In this document: positions 48,229-56,587 of the stretch, piece after piece
Position numbering within the stretch: the stretch's first letter is position 1
Layout: every line of letters begins with the position of its first letter
NCBI RefSeq assembly: GCF_030316135.1
Contig: NZ_CP128185.1
Coordinates: 1,302,001 to 1,366,000, forward strand
Reading direction: 5' to 3'
Source: Aliiglaciecola sp. LCG003
GTDB taxonomy: Bacteria > Pseudomonadota > Gammaproteobacteria > Enterobacterales > Alteromonadaceae
Length of the DNA stretch: 64,000 nucleotides
Translations under genes and position numbers: made by a program
Notes under the pieces: model-generated
Told to the model about the DNA's origin: nothing
Seen by the model: only the letters and a program-made list of their open reading frames with translations
The model's database searches: none

Positions 48229-50034
48229 TTGGTCGACCTCACCGTAGCTTTAGTACTCGTTGGATTGCTTTCCATCGCGTGTCAATTTCTTGCCTTTAAA
48301 ATCAAACTACCGGCGATATTGCCTCTGTTGATTGTAGGTATTGTTGCCGGCCCTGTTACCGGATTGATAGATGCCGATTTAATCTTTGGTGATCTGCTGT
48401 TTCCGGTGGTATCGCTGTCTGTGGCGATCATATTGTTTGAAGGCTCTCTAACGCTGCGTTTTGGCGATCTCGCTGGGCACGGCTCTATGGTGCGTAATCT
48501 ATGTACAATAGGTACTATAGTAACCGGCGGTATTGCCGCGACTGCTGCGCATTTTGCGTTGAGTTTGTCATGGGAAATGTCATTTTTATTCGGTGCTATT
48601 GTCACGGTCACCGGACCAACTGTGATTGTTCCTATGCTACGAACCGTAAGACCAAGCAGTAAAATTGCCAATATTTTACGCTGGGAAGGGATAGTGATCG
48701 ATCCTATCGGTGCGCTCCTTGCGGTACTGGTGTTTGAGTTCATCATTTCTACCCAAGATGCGATTAGTCACACCTTGTATGCTTTTGGCTTGACACTGAC
48801 CGTAGGCTTGGGCATCGGCGCTGCAATGGGCTATTTTTTAGGCAAGGCATTACGGGGTAATTACATACCACATTACCTGCGCAATACAGCGGTGCTTACC
48901 TTGATGCTAGGCGCATTTGCTGTCTCCAATTTGTTGGCCCATGAATCAGGCTTATTAACCGTGACTATCATGGGGATATGGCTGGCTAATATGCGCGATG
49001 TCGACACCGACGATATTCTTGAATTCAAAGAAACCCTTAGTGTTTTATTAATCTCTGGGTTGTTTATTTTACTCGCCTCTCGCATCGATTTGCAGTCGAT
49101 TATGAACGTTGGTTGGGGCTCAGTCATAGTGTTAGTCGTTATTATGTTTGTCGCTAGACCATTATCGGTATTGGTTTCCTCTATTGGCACCGGACTTAAC
49201 TGGAAAGAAAAGGCCATTCTAAGTTGGATTGCCCCACGGGGGATTGTTGCCGCTGCCGTATCAGCGTTGTTCTCTTTGAAACTGGAATTACTTAATTACG
49301 AACAAATTGAATTGCTAGTACCTATGGTATTTTTGGTCATTATCTGCACGGTTGTGTTTCAAAGTTTAACCTCAGTTAAGGTGGCAAAGTGGCTAGGTAT
49401 TAGAGCACCAGCGCCCAACGGATACTTGATTTTTGGTGGTGGTTTGTTTTGCCGGATGTTTGCTAAAGAGTTGATAGCCAATGATGCTCAAGTTTGCTTA
49501 GCCGATACCAACTGGGACGCAATGCGCGCTGCAAGAATGGATAATATACCGACTTATTTTGGTAATCCGATGTCAGAACATGCTTCACGAACCCTAGATA
49601 TGTCAATATTTGGCACCGTGCTGGTGATGTCACCGTATCGTCAATTAAACCCCATGGTTACCTTCCACTTTGAAGGCGAGATGGGCAAAGGGGCGGTCCT
49701 GGCCTTAAGTAACAACGAACAGCAACAACGCCCAAGCCATCAGGTTTCTGAATCATATGCTAAAAAACTTGGACTCTTTGCCGAAGATATAACTTACGGT
49801 AAATTAGCTAGCTGGGTGGCTAAAGGGGCAAAAATTAAAACCACGCGGATTTCAGATAACTTCACCATGGAAGATTACCTTGCCGAATACCATGGTCGTT
49901 TATTGCCGCTATGCGCGTTCGATACTAATAATCGTTTGAAAATGTACACTACCAGCAACAGTGTTTCGCCTAAATCCGAATGGCGAGTGATGAGTTTGAT
50001 CATGCCCGAAGAAGTTGAAAAACTAGGACAATAA
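48229..50034 (+). CDS. CPA1-type cation:proton antiporter with cytoplasmic RCK domain
   Basis: 601 residues. About 12 membrane segments (residues 1-395) with the CPA1 hallmarks LFEGSLTL, GAIVTVTGPTVIVPML and GIVIDPIGALLAVL (conserved Asp in the sixth-helix-like WEGIVIDPIG). A Rossmann RCK/TrkA-N domain follows from about 400 (NGYLIFGGGLFCRMFAKELI), with a C-terminal regulatory tail. Likely Na+(K+)/H+ exchange controlled by nucleotide. The start is TTG at 48229 with AAGGAA upstream. The second Na+/H+ antiporter in the window, besides nhaA. Confidence 0.85.
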   Translation: MVDLTVALVLVGLLSIACQFLAFKIKLPAILPLLIVGIVAGPVTGLIDADLIFGDLLFPVVSLSVAIILFEGSLTLRFGDLAGHGSMVRNLCTIGTIVTGGIAATAAHFALSLSWEMSFLFGAIVTVTGPTVIVPMLRTVRPSSKIANILRWEGIVIDPIGALLAVLVFEFIISTQDAISHTLYAFGLTLTVGLGIGAAMGYFLGKALRGNYIPHYLRNTAVLTLMLGAFAVSNLLAHESGLLTVTIMGIWLANMRDVDTDDILEFKETLSVLLISGLFILLASRIDLQSIMNVGWGSVIVLVVIMFVARPLSVLVSSIGTGLNWKEKAILSWIAPRGIVAAAVSALFSLKLELLNYEQIELLVPMVFLVIICTVVFQSLTSVKVAKWLGIRAPAPNGYLIFGGGLFCRMFAKELIANDAQVCLADTNWDAMRAARMDNIPTYFGNPMSEHASRTLDMSIFGTVLVMSPYRQLNPMVTFHFEGEMGKGAVLALSNNEQQQRPSHQVSESYAKKLGLFAEDITYGKLASWVAKGAKIKTTRISDNFTMEDYLAEYHGRLLPLCAFDTNNRLKMYTTSNSVSPKSEWRVMSLIMPEEVEKLGQ

Positions 50035-50083
50035 ACCTTGATATGTATGTTTAGAGTAAAGCACACTTTAAGGATGAAGTGAG

Positions 50084-51319
50084 ATGAAAATACTGCATAC
50101 CTCGGATTGGCATTTGGGTCAGAGCTTTTTTACTAAGAGTCGCAAAGAAGAGCATCAAGCCTTTATCAATTGGTTACTTGAGCTGGTAGATAGACAGCAA
50201 ATAGACGCGGTGATTATTGCAGGGGACGTGTTTGATACCGGCACACCGCCCAGCTATGCTCGAGAAATGTATAACCAATTTGTGGTCGATTTACAGCAAT
50301 TAAATTGTGTTCTGGTGGTATTGGGCGGTAATCATGACTCGGTGTCGACCCTCAATGAGTCCAAACAAATACTTGCCTGCTTAAACACCTTTGTGGTGGC
50401 AAGCACCGGTGTGTCTGTTGAGGAGCAGGTGTTTGTAATCCCAGATAAAACTGGCCAGCCTTCAGCCATACTGTGCGCCGTGCCCTTTATTCGAGCCAGA
50501 GACGTATTGCAAAGCAGCTCTGGTGAGACAGGGCTGGAAAAGCGCCAAGCGCTAGGGGAGGCAATTCAACAGCATTATCAGACTCTATACCAAGTTGCTA
50601 TAACGAAGAAACAGCAAAGCGGCTTAGATTTACCCATCATTGCCACTGGGCATTTAACTGCATTAGGTGTAAGTCAATCCGAAAGCGTCAGAGATATCTA
50701 TATTGGCAGCTTAGATGGATTCGCAGCAGATGGTTTCCCGCCTGCTGATTATATCGCGCTAGGACACATTCACAGACCACAAATAGTCGCAAAGTCCGAA
50801 CATATTCGGTATTGCGGCTCACCTATTCCATTGAGCTTTGATGAACTCAATACGCAAAAACAGGTGGTGTTAGTAGAGTTTAACGCTGCACAGCAAAGGA
50901 CAATTACGCCAGTAGATGTACCCATTTTTCAACCTATGCAAGTGCTCAAGGGCGGTTTGCCTGCGCTGTCTCAGGCTTTGCAGTCATTTAAACAGGATCA
51001 GGCAGGTTTACCTTGTTGGTTGTGTATAGAGGTCGAGACCCAAGATTATTTGTCTGATTTGCAGCAACGTATTCAAACCCTTACAGAGGGATTGAATGTA
51101 GAAGTCTTGCAATTACGCCGAACACGCAATCCACAGCGCCAGTCTCTGACTCAAATACAAAGTGAAACCCTTGCAGAGCTGACCCCTCATGATGTATTTG
51201 AAAAACGCCTATCGATGGAGCGTTTTGAAGGTGACGCTGAGCAAGCCCGTCGACAACGGATAAAACAGCAATTCGAGCAAATACTGTCCCGTGCAGAGCA
51301 TCAAGGGGAGGATGTATGA
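50084..51319 (+). CDS. sbcD: Exonuclease SbcCD, nuclease subunit D
   Basis: 411-residue Mre11-like phosphoesterase. Metal motifs HTSDWHLGQ (residue 5 on), IAGDVFDTGTPPS, GGNHDS and, further on, TGHL and LGHIHRPQ are all present. The nuclease opens DNA hairpins and trims ends in partnership with SbcC. The stop overlaps the sbcC start by four bases (ATGA), indicating translational coupling. Confidence 0.96.
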   Translation: MKILHTSDWHLGQSFFTKSRKEEHQAFINWLLELVDRQQIDAVIIAGDVFDTGTPPSYAREMYNQFVVDLQQLNCVLVVLGGNHDSVSTLNESKQILACLNTFVVASTGVSVEEQVFVIPDKTGQPSAILCAVPFIRARDVLQSSSGETGLEKRQALGEAIQQHYQTLYQVAITKKQQSGLDLPIIATGHLTALGVSQSESVRDIYIGSLDGFAADGFPPADYIALGHIHRPQIVAKSEHIRYCGSPIPLSFDELNTQKQVVLVEFNAAQQRTITPVDVPIFQPMQVLKGGLPALSQALQSFKQDQAGLPCWLCIEVETQDYLSDLQQRIQTLTEGLNVEVLQLRRTRNPQRQSLTQIQSETLAELTPHDVFEKRLSMERFEGDAEQARRQRIKQQFEQILSRAEHQGEDV

Positions 51320-54300
51320 AGATCCTCACGCTGCGCCTCAAAAACCTCAATTCACTCAAGGGAGAGTGGAAGATTGATTTTAGCCAATCTCCCTTTGCAG
51401 AAAATGGTTTATTTGCGATTACTGGTCCGACAGGGGCGGGCAAAACCACTTTGCTAGATGCAATTTGTTTAGCGCTTTATCACCAAACCCCGCGCTTAGG
51501 ACAAATTACCTCATCTTCTAATCAAATCATGACGCGAGGCACAGCTGAGTGCTTAGCGGAGGTTGAGTTTGAAGTAAAAGGAAAAGCCTACCGCGCATTT
51601 TGGAGTATGCGTCGTTCAAGAGGCAAGGCAGATGGCAATTTACAACCGGCTGATACAGAGTTGGCGGAAGTTGCAAGTGGTAAAGTTTTGGCAACCCAAA
51701 TCCGTCAGAAAACCGATGAAGTGGAGCGTATCACCGGTTTAGACTTTGGCCGATTTACTAAATCAATGATGTTATCCCAAGGTGACTTTGCGGCATTTTT
51801 AAATGCAGAAGAACGTGAACGGGCTGAATTACTCGAAGAGTTAACCGGTACTGATATCTACGGCATTGTGTCGATTAAAGTCCATGAAGAATTTAGTTCA
51901 GCCAAACTGTATCTTAAAGAGTTGCAAGATAAAGCCGGGACTTTCGAGCTGCTTAGCCCTGAACAAAAACAGCAATTACAAGTAGAATTAGACAGCCTAG
52001 AATTACGCCAGAAAAAGCTAGAACAGCAAGTCGTTGAGTGGCAACAGCACCAGAGTTGGTGGGACAAACTACACAGTGCCCAACACAGCCAGCAACAAGC
52101 AAAGATTCAATTTGCACAGGTAAACCAAGGGTTCGAAAAGTCCCAACCAGAGCTGGATAAATTAGCCCAAAGTGAACCCGCATCTCGGCTACGTACTCAG
52201 TGGGAACTGCTTATTAATGAGCAACAATCGTTATCAAAGATCAATCAGCAATTAGCGCAAAATCAACAAAATAAAGTTCGCATAACAGAACAATTACACG
52301 ACGCTCAAAGTGCCCTTGAGCAGGCCAATGATGTCTTTACACAAGCAAAACAAACGCAGCGTACCCAAGAGCAGTTAATTACAGACAAAGTATTACCATT
52401 AGACAATGAGATTAAGCGGCTTGACGATAAATACTTAGTGCTTAAGCAGGAAATAAATAAACGGTTAATAAAGCAAAAAGAATTGGCTGCTCAACAGCAA
52501 AGCTCAAACACTGAGTTGGATATTGAACGACAGCAACGTCAGGAAGTAACCCGCTATTTAGAGCAACATATAGCCGATAGTAAGGTGGCGGAGCATTTAA
52601 ATAGTTGGCAGATGCAGTTGCAACAGATTGAAAAAGACACTCAACATCATCAGCAACTCCAAAAAGAATCTTCTGAACACAAACTTAAAATAGGTCAGTT
52701 AGATCAGCAGCACAACGAGTTAGCCGAGCAATTAGTTAAATATAACCAGACCTTGGCTATCCAAAAAAAGCAATTGCAGCAGCATCAACAGCACCTAGAA
52801 AAACTAAATCAACAAGCAGACATAGACACGCTAGAGCTAAAGCATGGGATGTTGCTGAATTCATGGCCAGATTTTCACAGCGCCAAGAGCCTGCAGCAAA
52901 ACTATCTGCAGGTAAACAAAGATAAAACTAATAACTCAACTCAACTACAACGATTGCAAGCCAATGAAGGGCAACTCAAACAGCAACGCAATGAATTAGC
53001 TGAGCAATTTAAACAGCAAAAGCAACAAATAGAAGATTTGCGTCGTCTAGTCTCCCAAGAAGAACAGCTGGCAGAATATCGACGCTTACTCAAAGATGAC
53101 CAAGCATGTCCGTTGTGCGGGGCGACAGACCATCCTAAAGCGAGCAAAATGGTTTTGGACATACCTGAAACCTTGGAGCGTCTGCAACAGGCAGAAATTG
53201 CTTTTGACACTGTGACCGTTCAAGGACAAGAAGTCCGTGAGCAACTGGACTCTACTTTGCGTCAAATCACCGAGTTGCAATACAGTGAGGAGACTTTGAG
53301 CAACAGCCTAACTGAATTAATGGGTCGTTGGTGTTCTTTGGTTGATGTTTTGGGGGTAGATTGCGACATAGATGATCAAGCAGGCTTAGAAGATGCAAAG
53401 CTCAAACTAACAAAAGATATCGAGCAGGTTAAGCAACAATTACAAGCGCTTCGCGATCTAGATAAAAGCTGTTCACAAAGTATGCAAGCTTTTGAGTCAA
53501 CGGAGCGAGATATAAAGCAGCTGCTGGCGGAACAAAATTTCGTAGTGAAAAGTCGAGATGATCTTTACCTACATGAAGCAAAGATTCAGCAGCAATTGAC
53601 TGAATTAAAGCATAGGAATAACGCCAGCCAACAAGAGTTGCGCGGGGCTATTAGTGAGTTGGGTTATGAGTTTCCTGAGGATAGATTAGCTGATTGGATC
53701 CAGACTAAACGTGACGATGCGCGCCAATATCAGTTACACGTCGCAGAAAACAATACACTTAGCCAGCAAATTTTGCTCAAGCAGAATCAATTATCTGAAA
53801 TTGAAAAACGACTTGCTGAAATTGTAAATGAGCATGCTCAGATGCAACACGAAAGTACAGTGCTCAGCCAACAGATAATCGAGCTACAACAACAACGACA
53901 CATTCTCTTTGGTGATTTGTCTGTCAACCAAGCCAGACAAACAGCAAGTGCTGCACTTCTTCAAGCCGAACAGGTCTACCAAGCTAAATTTGACAGCCAT
54001 AAACAAGTTGAACAGCGTCACAGTGAATTGACCGCTAATATTAAACTTCAAATTCACAGTCAAAATGAACTGAAAGAAGTCACAGTTCAACGTGAGCAAG
54101 CATGGCAACAAGCTATCAGCCAAAGTCCGTTTACCGATCAGCAAGAATTTCTTAGTGCGCTGTTACCCGAACAAGAACAGTTACGGCTAGTTGAGCTTAA
54201 ACGAGCTCTAGATGCAAAATTCGAGCAGGCCAAGGCCTTGTTGCAACAAGCCAGCACACAAGTTGATGAACTAAACCGTGCGGAAAATGCACAACAATGG

Positions 54301-54990
54301 CAAACCATACCGCTGGCTGAAGTTACGGATTCCCTTAAACAGTTGCAAAGTGACAAAGATCTGTTAGTGCAAAGCAAAGGTGAGCTCAAACAGAAATTGA
54401 TTGCTGACCAACAACTATCGCAGCGGCAAAGCGAATTGATTCAGCAAATTGCGCAGCAACAGCAACAGTATGACGACTTGAGCTATTTACATTCATTAAT
54501 TGGTTCGGCCAATGGCGATAAGTTCCGCCGCTTTGCCCAAGGCCTGACACTGGACAATCTAGTCTATTTAGCCAACAAACAACTTGATCGTATTCATGGT
54601 CGATATTTGCTTAAGCGAAAAGACGAGGAGGGGTTAGCCCTGAGCGTACTTGATACTTGGCAAGGTGATGTAGAACGGGATACAAAAACCTTGTCAGGGG
54701 GAGAAAGCTTTCTGGTGAGTCTAGCGTTAGCGCTGGCTTTGTCGGATTTAGTTAGCCATAAAACCAGTATTGATTCGTTGTTTCTTGATGAAGGCTTCGG
54801 CACGTTGGATTCTGAAACTCTGGATATAGCGTTAGATGCCCTAGACAACCTTAATGCATCAGGCAAAATGATCGGCGTGATAAGCCACATCGAAGCCATG
54901 AAGGAACGGATCCCCACCCAGTTGCAGGTCACCAAGAAAAGCGGCTTAGGAGTTAGTCAGCTAGACAGTCGCTTCAGCGTTGGCCCATAA
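51316..54990 (+). CDS. sbcC: Exonuclease SbcCD, ATPase subunit C
   Basis: 1224-residue Rad50-like SMC protein. Walker A GPTGAGKTTLLDAI is near residue 36; two very long Gln-rich coiled coils (about 180-590 and 650-1040) flank the zinc hook CPLCG near residue 599 (DDQACPLCGATDHP). The C-terminal lobe has the ABC signature [20 protein letters not shown] and Walker B DSLFLDEGFGTLD. The coiled coil is unusually rich in glutamine. SbcCD attacks hairpins such as those formed by inverted repeats. A repeat element directly follows the stop. Confidence 0.96.
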   Translation: MKILTLRLKNLNSLKGEWKIDFSQSPFAENGLFAITGPTGAGKTTLLDAICLALYHQTPRLGQITSSSNQIMTRGTAECLAEVEFEVKGKAYRAFWSMRRSRGKADGNLQPADTELAEVASGKVLATQIRQKTDEVERITGLDFGRFTKSMMLSQGDFAAFLNAEERERAELLEELTGTDIYGIVSIKVHEEFSSAKLYLKELQDKAGTFELLSPEQKQQLQVELDSLELRQKKLEQQVVEWQQHQSWWDKLHSAQHSQQQAKIQFAQVNQGFEKSQPELDKLAQSEPASRLRTQWELLINEQQSLSKINQQLAQNQQNKVRITEQLHDAQSALEQANDVFTQAKQTQRTQEQLITDKVLPLDNEIKRLDDKYLVLKQEINKRLIKQKELAAQQQSSNTELDIERQQRQEVTRYLEQHIADSKVAEHLNSWQMQLQQIEKDTQHHQQLQKESSEHKLKIGQLDQQHNELAEQLVKYNQTLAIQKKQLQQHQQHLEKLNQQADIDTLELKHGMLLNSWPDFHSAKSLQQNYLQVNKDKTNNSTQLQRLQANEGQLKQQRNELAEQFKQQKQQIEDLRRLVSQEEQLAEYRRLLKDDQACPLCGATDHPKASKMVLDIPETLERLQQAEIAFDTVTVQGQEVREQLDSTLRQITELQYSEETLSNSLTELMGRWCSLVDVLGVDCDIDDQAGLEDAKLKLTKDIEQVKQQLQALRDLDKSCSQSMQAFESTERDIKQLLAEQNFVVKSRDDLYLHEAKIQQQLTELKHRNNASQQELRGAISELGYEFPEDRLADWIQTKRDDARQYQLHVAENNTLSQQILLKQNQLSEIEKRLAEIVNEHAQMQHESTVLSQQIIELQQQRHILFGDLSVNQARQTASAALLQAEQVYQAKFDSHKQVEQRHSELTANIKLQIHSQNELKEVTVQREQAWQQAISQSPFTDQQEFLSALLPEQEQLRLVELKRALDAKFEQAKALLQQASTQVDELNRAENAQQWQTIPLAEVTDSLKQLQSDKDLLVQSKGELKQKLIADQQLSQRQSELIQQIAQQQQQYDDLSYLHSLIGSANGDKFRRFAQGLTLDNLVYLANKQLDRIHGRYLLKRKDEEGLALSVLDTWQGDVERDTKTLSGGESFLVSLALALALSDLVSHKTSIDSLFLDEGFGTLDSETLDIALDALDNLNASGKMIGVISHIEAMKERIPTQLQVTKKSGLGVSQLDSRFSVGP

Positions 54991-55001
54991 CGCCACTCCG
55001 A

Positions 55002-55105
55002 ATCAAGAGGGGCAGAGTAACTTGATCCTCTTGCTCTTCAAGTTACTCTGACCCTCTTGATCTAGTTACTCTGACCCTCTTGATCTCTATTGATCTGACC
55101 CTATT
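55002..55105. repeat. Inverted and direct GACCCTCTTGATC repeats after sbcC
   Basis: ATCAAGAGGGGCAGAGTAAC (from 55002) and GTTACTCTGACCCTCTTGAT (from 55042) are inverted repeats (about 24 bases with one mismatch) separated by 12 bases. Two further direct copies follow, CTCTGACCCTCTTGATC near 55070 and a degenerate CTGACCCTATTGAT near 55095. The same core occurs at 32252-32306. No T-run is present, so it is not a plain terminator. Confidence 0.8.
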
Positions 55106-55126
55106 GATTGGGACTAATACATATGA

Positions 55127-56305
55127 TTAGTGATGGTCTTTCAATACTTCGAGTTTGGCGGTATAGAGGTAATTTTGTTTGTCACTATCGGCCAGTTCGA
55201 TTGCCCGCTGCATATATTCTTTAGCTTGTTTTTTTTTATTCATTTCAAATAAGGTTTTCGCTAAACCGAAGTAACTTTCAGATAAATAGGGGGCTTTTTG
55301 TATAGAACGGTTGAAAAAGTTAAGGGCTCTTTGATAGCGCTTTTGTTCAAAGGCAATATTTGCCAAATCGACCCATTTATAGGGGTTATCGTCGTCGGCT
55401 AAATCTACTTTACTTTCTAAAGTCTGTAATTCTTTGACGCGCTTTTGTTCCGACAAAAGTTTCGCATAGTTGCTAAAGAGGTTCAGTCCACCATTGGTGT
55501 GGTTGATGGCATATAGGTAGATTTGCTCTGCTTTTTCGGTGTTTCCAACCCGGTTGTATAACACTCCTAGTGTATTAAGTGTTTCCGCATTTTTAGGCGA
55601 CGCCTGCATGGCATGGGCTAGCAGGGTATAGGCTAAATCATAGTGTTTATTAATGAGCGCTACACTGGCAAGGTTTTGATAAAACATAGCGATGAAGTCA
55701 CTGTGACTGACCTTTGAACCTGCTTCATTTGAGCGGCTCGGGAAGTAGTCGATAATTAGTGATGAGCGCGCGAAAACGACTTCATTTGTGTTAGATTCGG
55801 TAGCTGGTGCGAAAATGCGGGTTTGAACATGGGTTGATAGTGTCATCAAATTATCATAACGACTGTAAACCGGCTTGGCATGCACTTTACGATATTCAAT
55901 ATCTATGTTTACTTCTTGGGCCAGCGCACTGGTTAAAATAGCCAAAGACAAACAATTCCCTGTACTGGACTCTAAAGCTTTGCTAGCGATGTAGGTATCG
56001 CCCTTGTAATCGAATAAATTGGTAACTCTTTCCATGTATTCAAACAGTCGCTGATGGCCAGGAATGCTTGATTGTGCTGGGGCATTATAGAATTCTAGAA
56101 AGGCGTGTCTTTGCTGCGGAAGCAATTCGAATAGCGTTCCTGCAGTGGGTACTTCAGTTAATTTAAAGTGATCAGATTGCCAATCCAAGTCAGGCGCAAC
56201 CTGGTTCGTTTGCTGCTGGATAACTTCGCTTTGGGTTGCGCACCCCAATAACATACTTGATAAAACGCAAAAGGTCAGCAACACAAGGAAACTATTTAGC
56301 ATCAA
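55127..56305 (-). CDS. Lipoprotein with transglutaminase-like segment and TPR repeats
   Basis: 392 residues. A signal peptide with lipobox LLGC (Cys about 22) is followed by a region (about 60-200) containing STGNCLSLAILTSALAQ and STHVQTRIF, whose Cys and His resemble the bacterial transglutaminase-like (peptidase-like) core. TPR repeats follow from about 220 to the end (YTLLAHAMQASPKNAETLNTLGVLYNR, ALNFFNRSIQKAPYLSESYFGLAK). No reaction can be assigned; probably an envelope protein. The gene is followed by the repeats after sbcC. Confidence 0.7.
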   Translation of the reverse strand: MMLNSFLVLLTFCVLSSMLLGCATQSEVIQQQTNQVAPDLDWQSDHFKLTEVPTAGTLFELLPQQRHAFLEFYNAPAQSSIPGHQRLFEYMERVTNLFDYKGDTYIASKALESSTGNCLSLAILTSALAQEVNIDIEYRKVHAKPVYSRYDNLMTLSTHVQTRIFAPATESNTNEVVFARSSLIIDYFPSRSNEAGSKVSHSDFIAMFYQNLASVALINKHYDLAYTLLAHAMQASPKNAETLNTLGVLYNRVGNTEKAEQIYLYAINHTNGGLNLFSNYAKLLSEQKRVKELQTLESKVDLADDDNPYKWVDLANIAFEQKRYQRALNFFNRSIQKAPYLSESYFGLAKTLFEMNKKKQAKEYMQRAIELADSDKQNYLYTAKLEVLKDHH

Positions 56306-56587
56306 AAATACCGCCTATTTATTTGAAATTTTAATTGATTAAACCCTATTACGCTGAGTTGCAGCATTCAAGGCTTTTTAATATCATCGGGTAAAACCGC
56401 CAGCGCGGCTCCACCCTGGCCAAATATCACCGGATAAACCGGTTCAAGCCACTTCACTATAAGCAAGGATTGCTAGCACTTCCAAGCTGATAGCTATTTG
56501 CACAGCTAGCGCTGTTCCCTATGCCGGTAAATCCAACATTATCGTTCGAAGGTAAAAACGCGACTAAACAACAGCTTTTTGTCGAGA

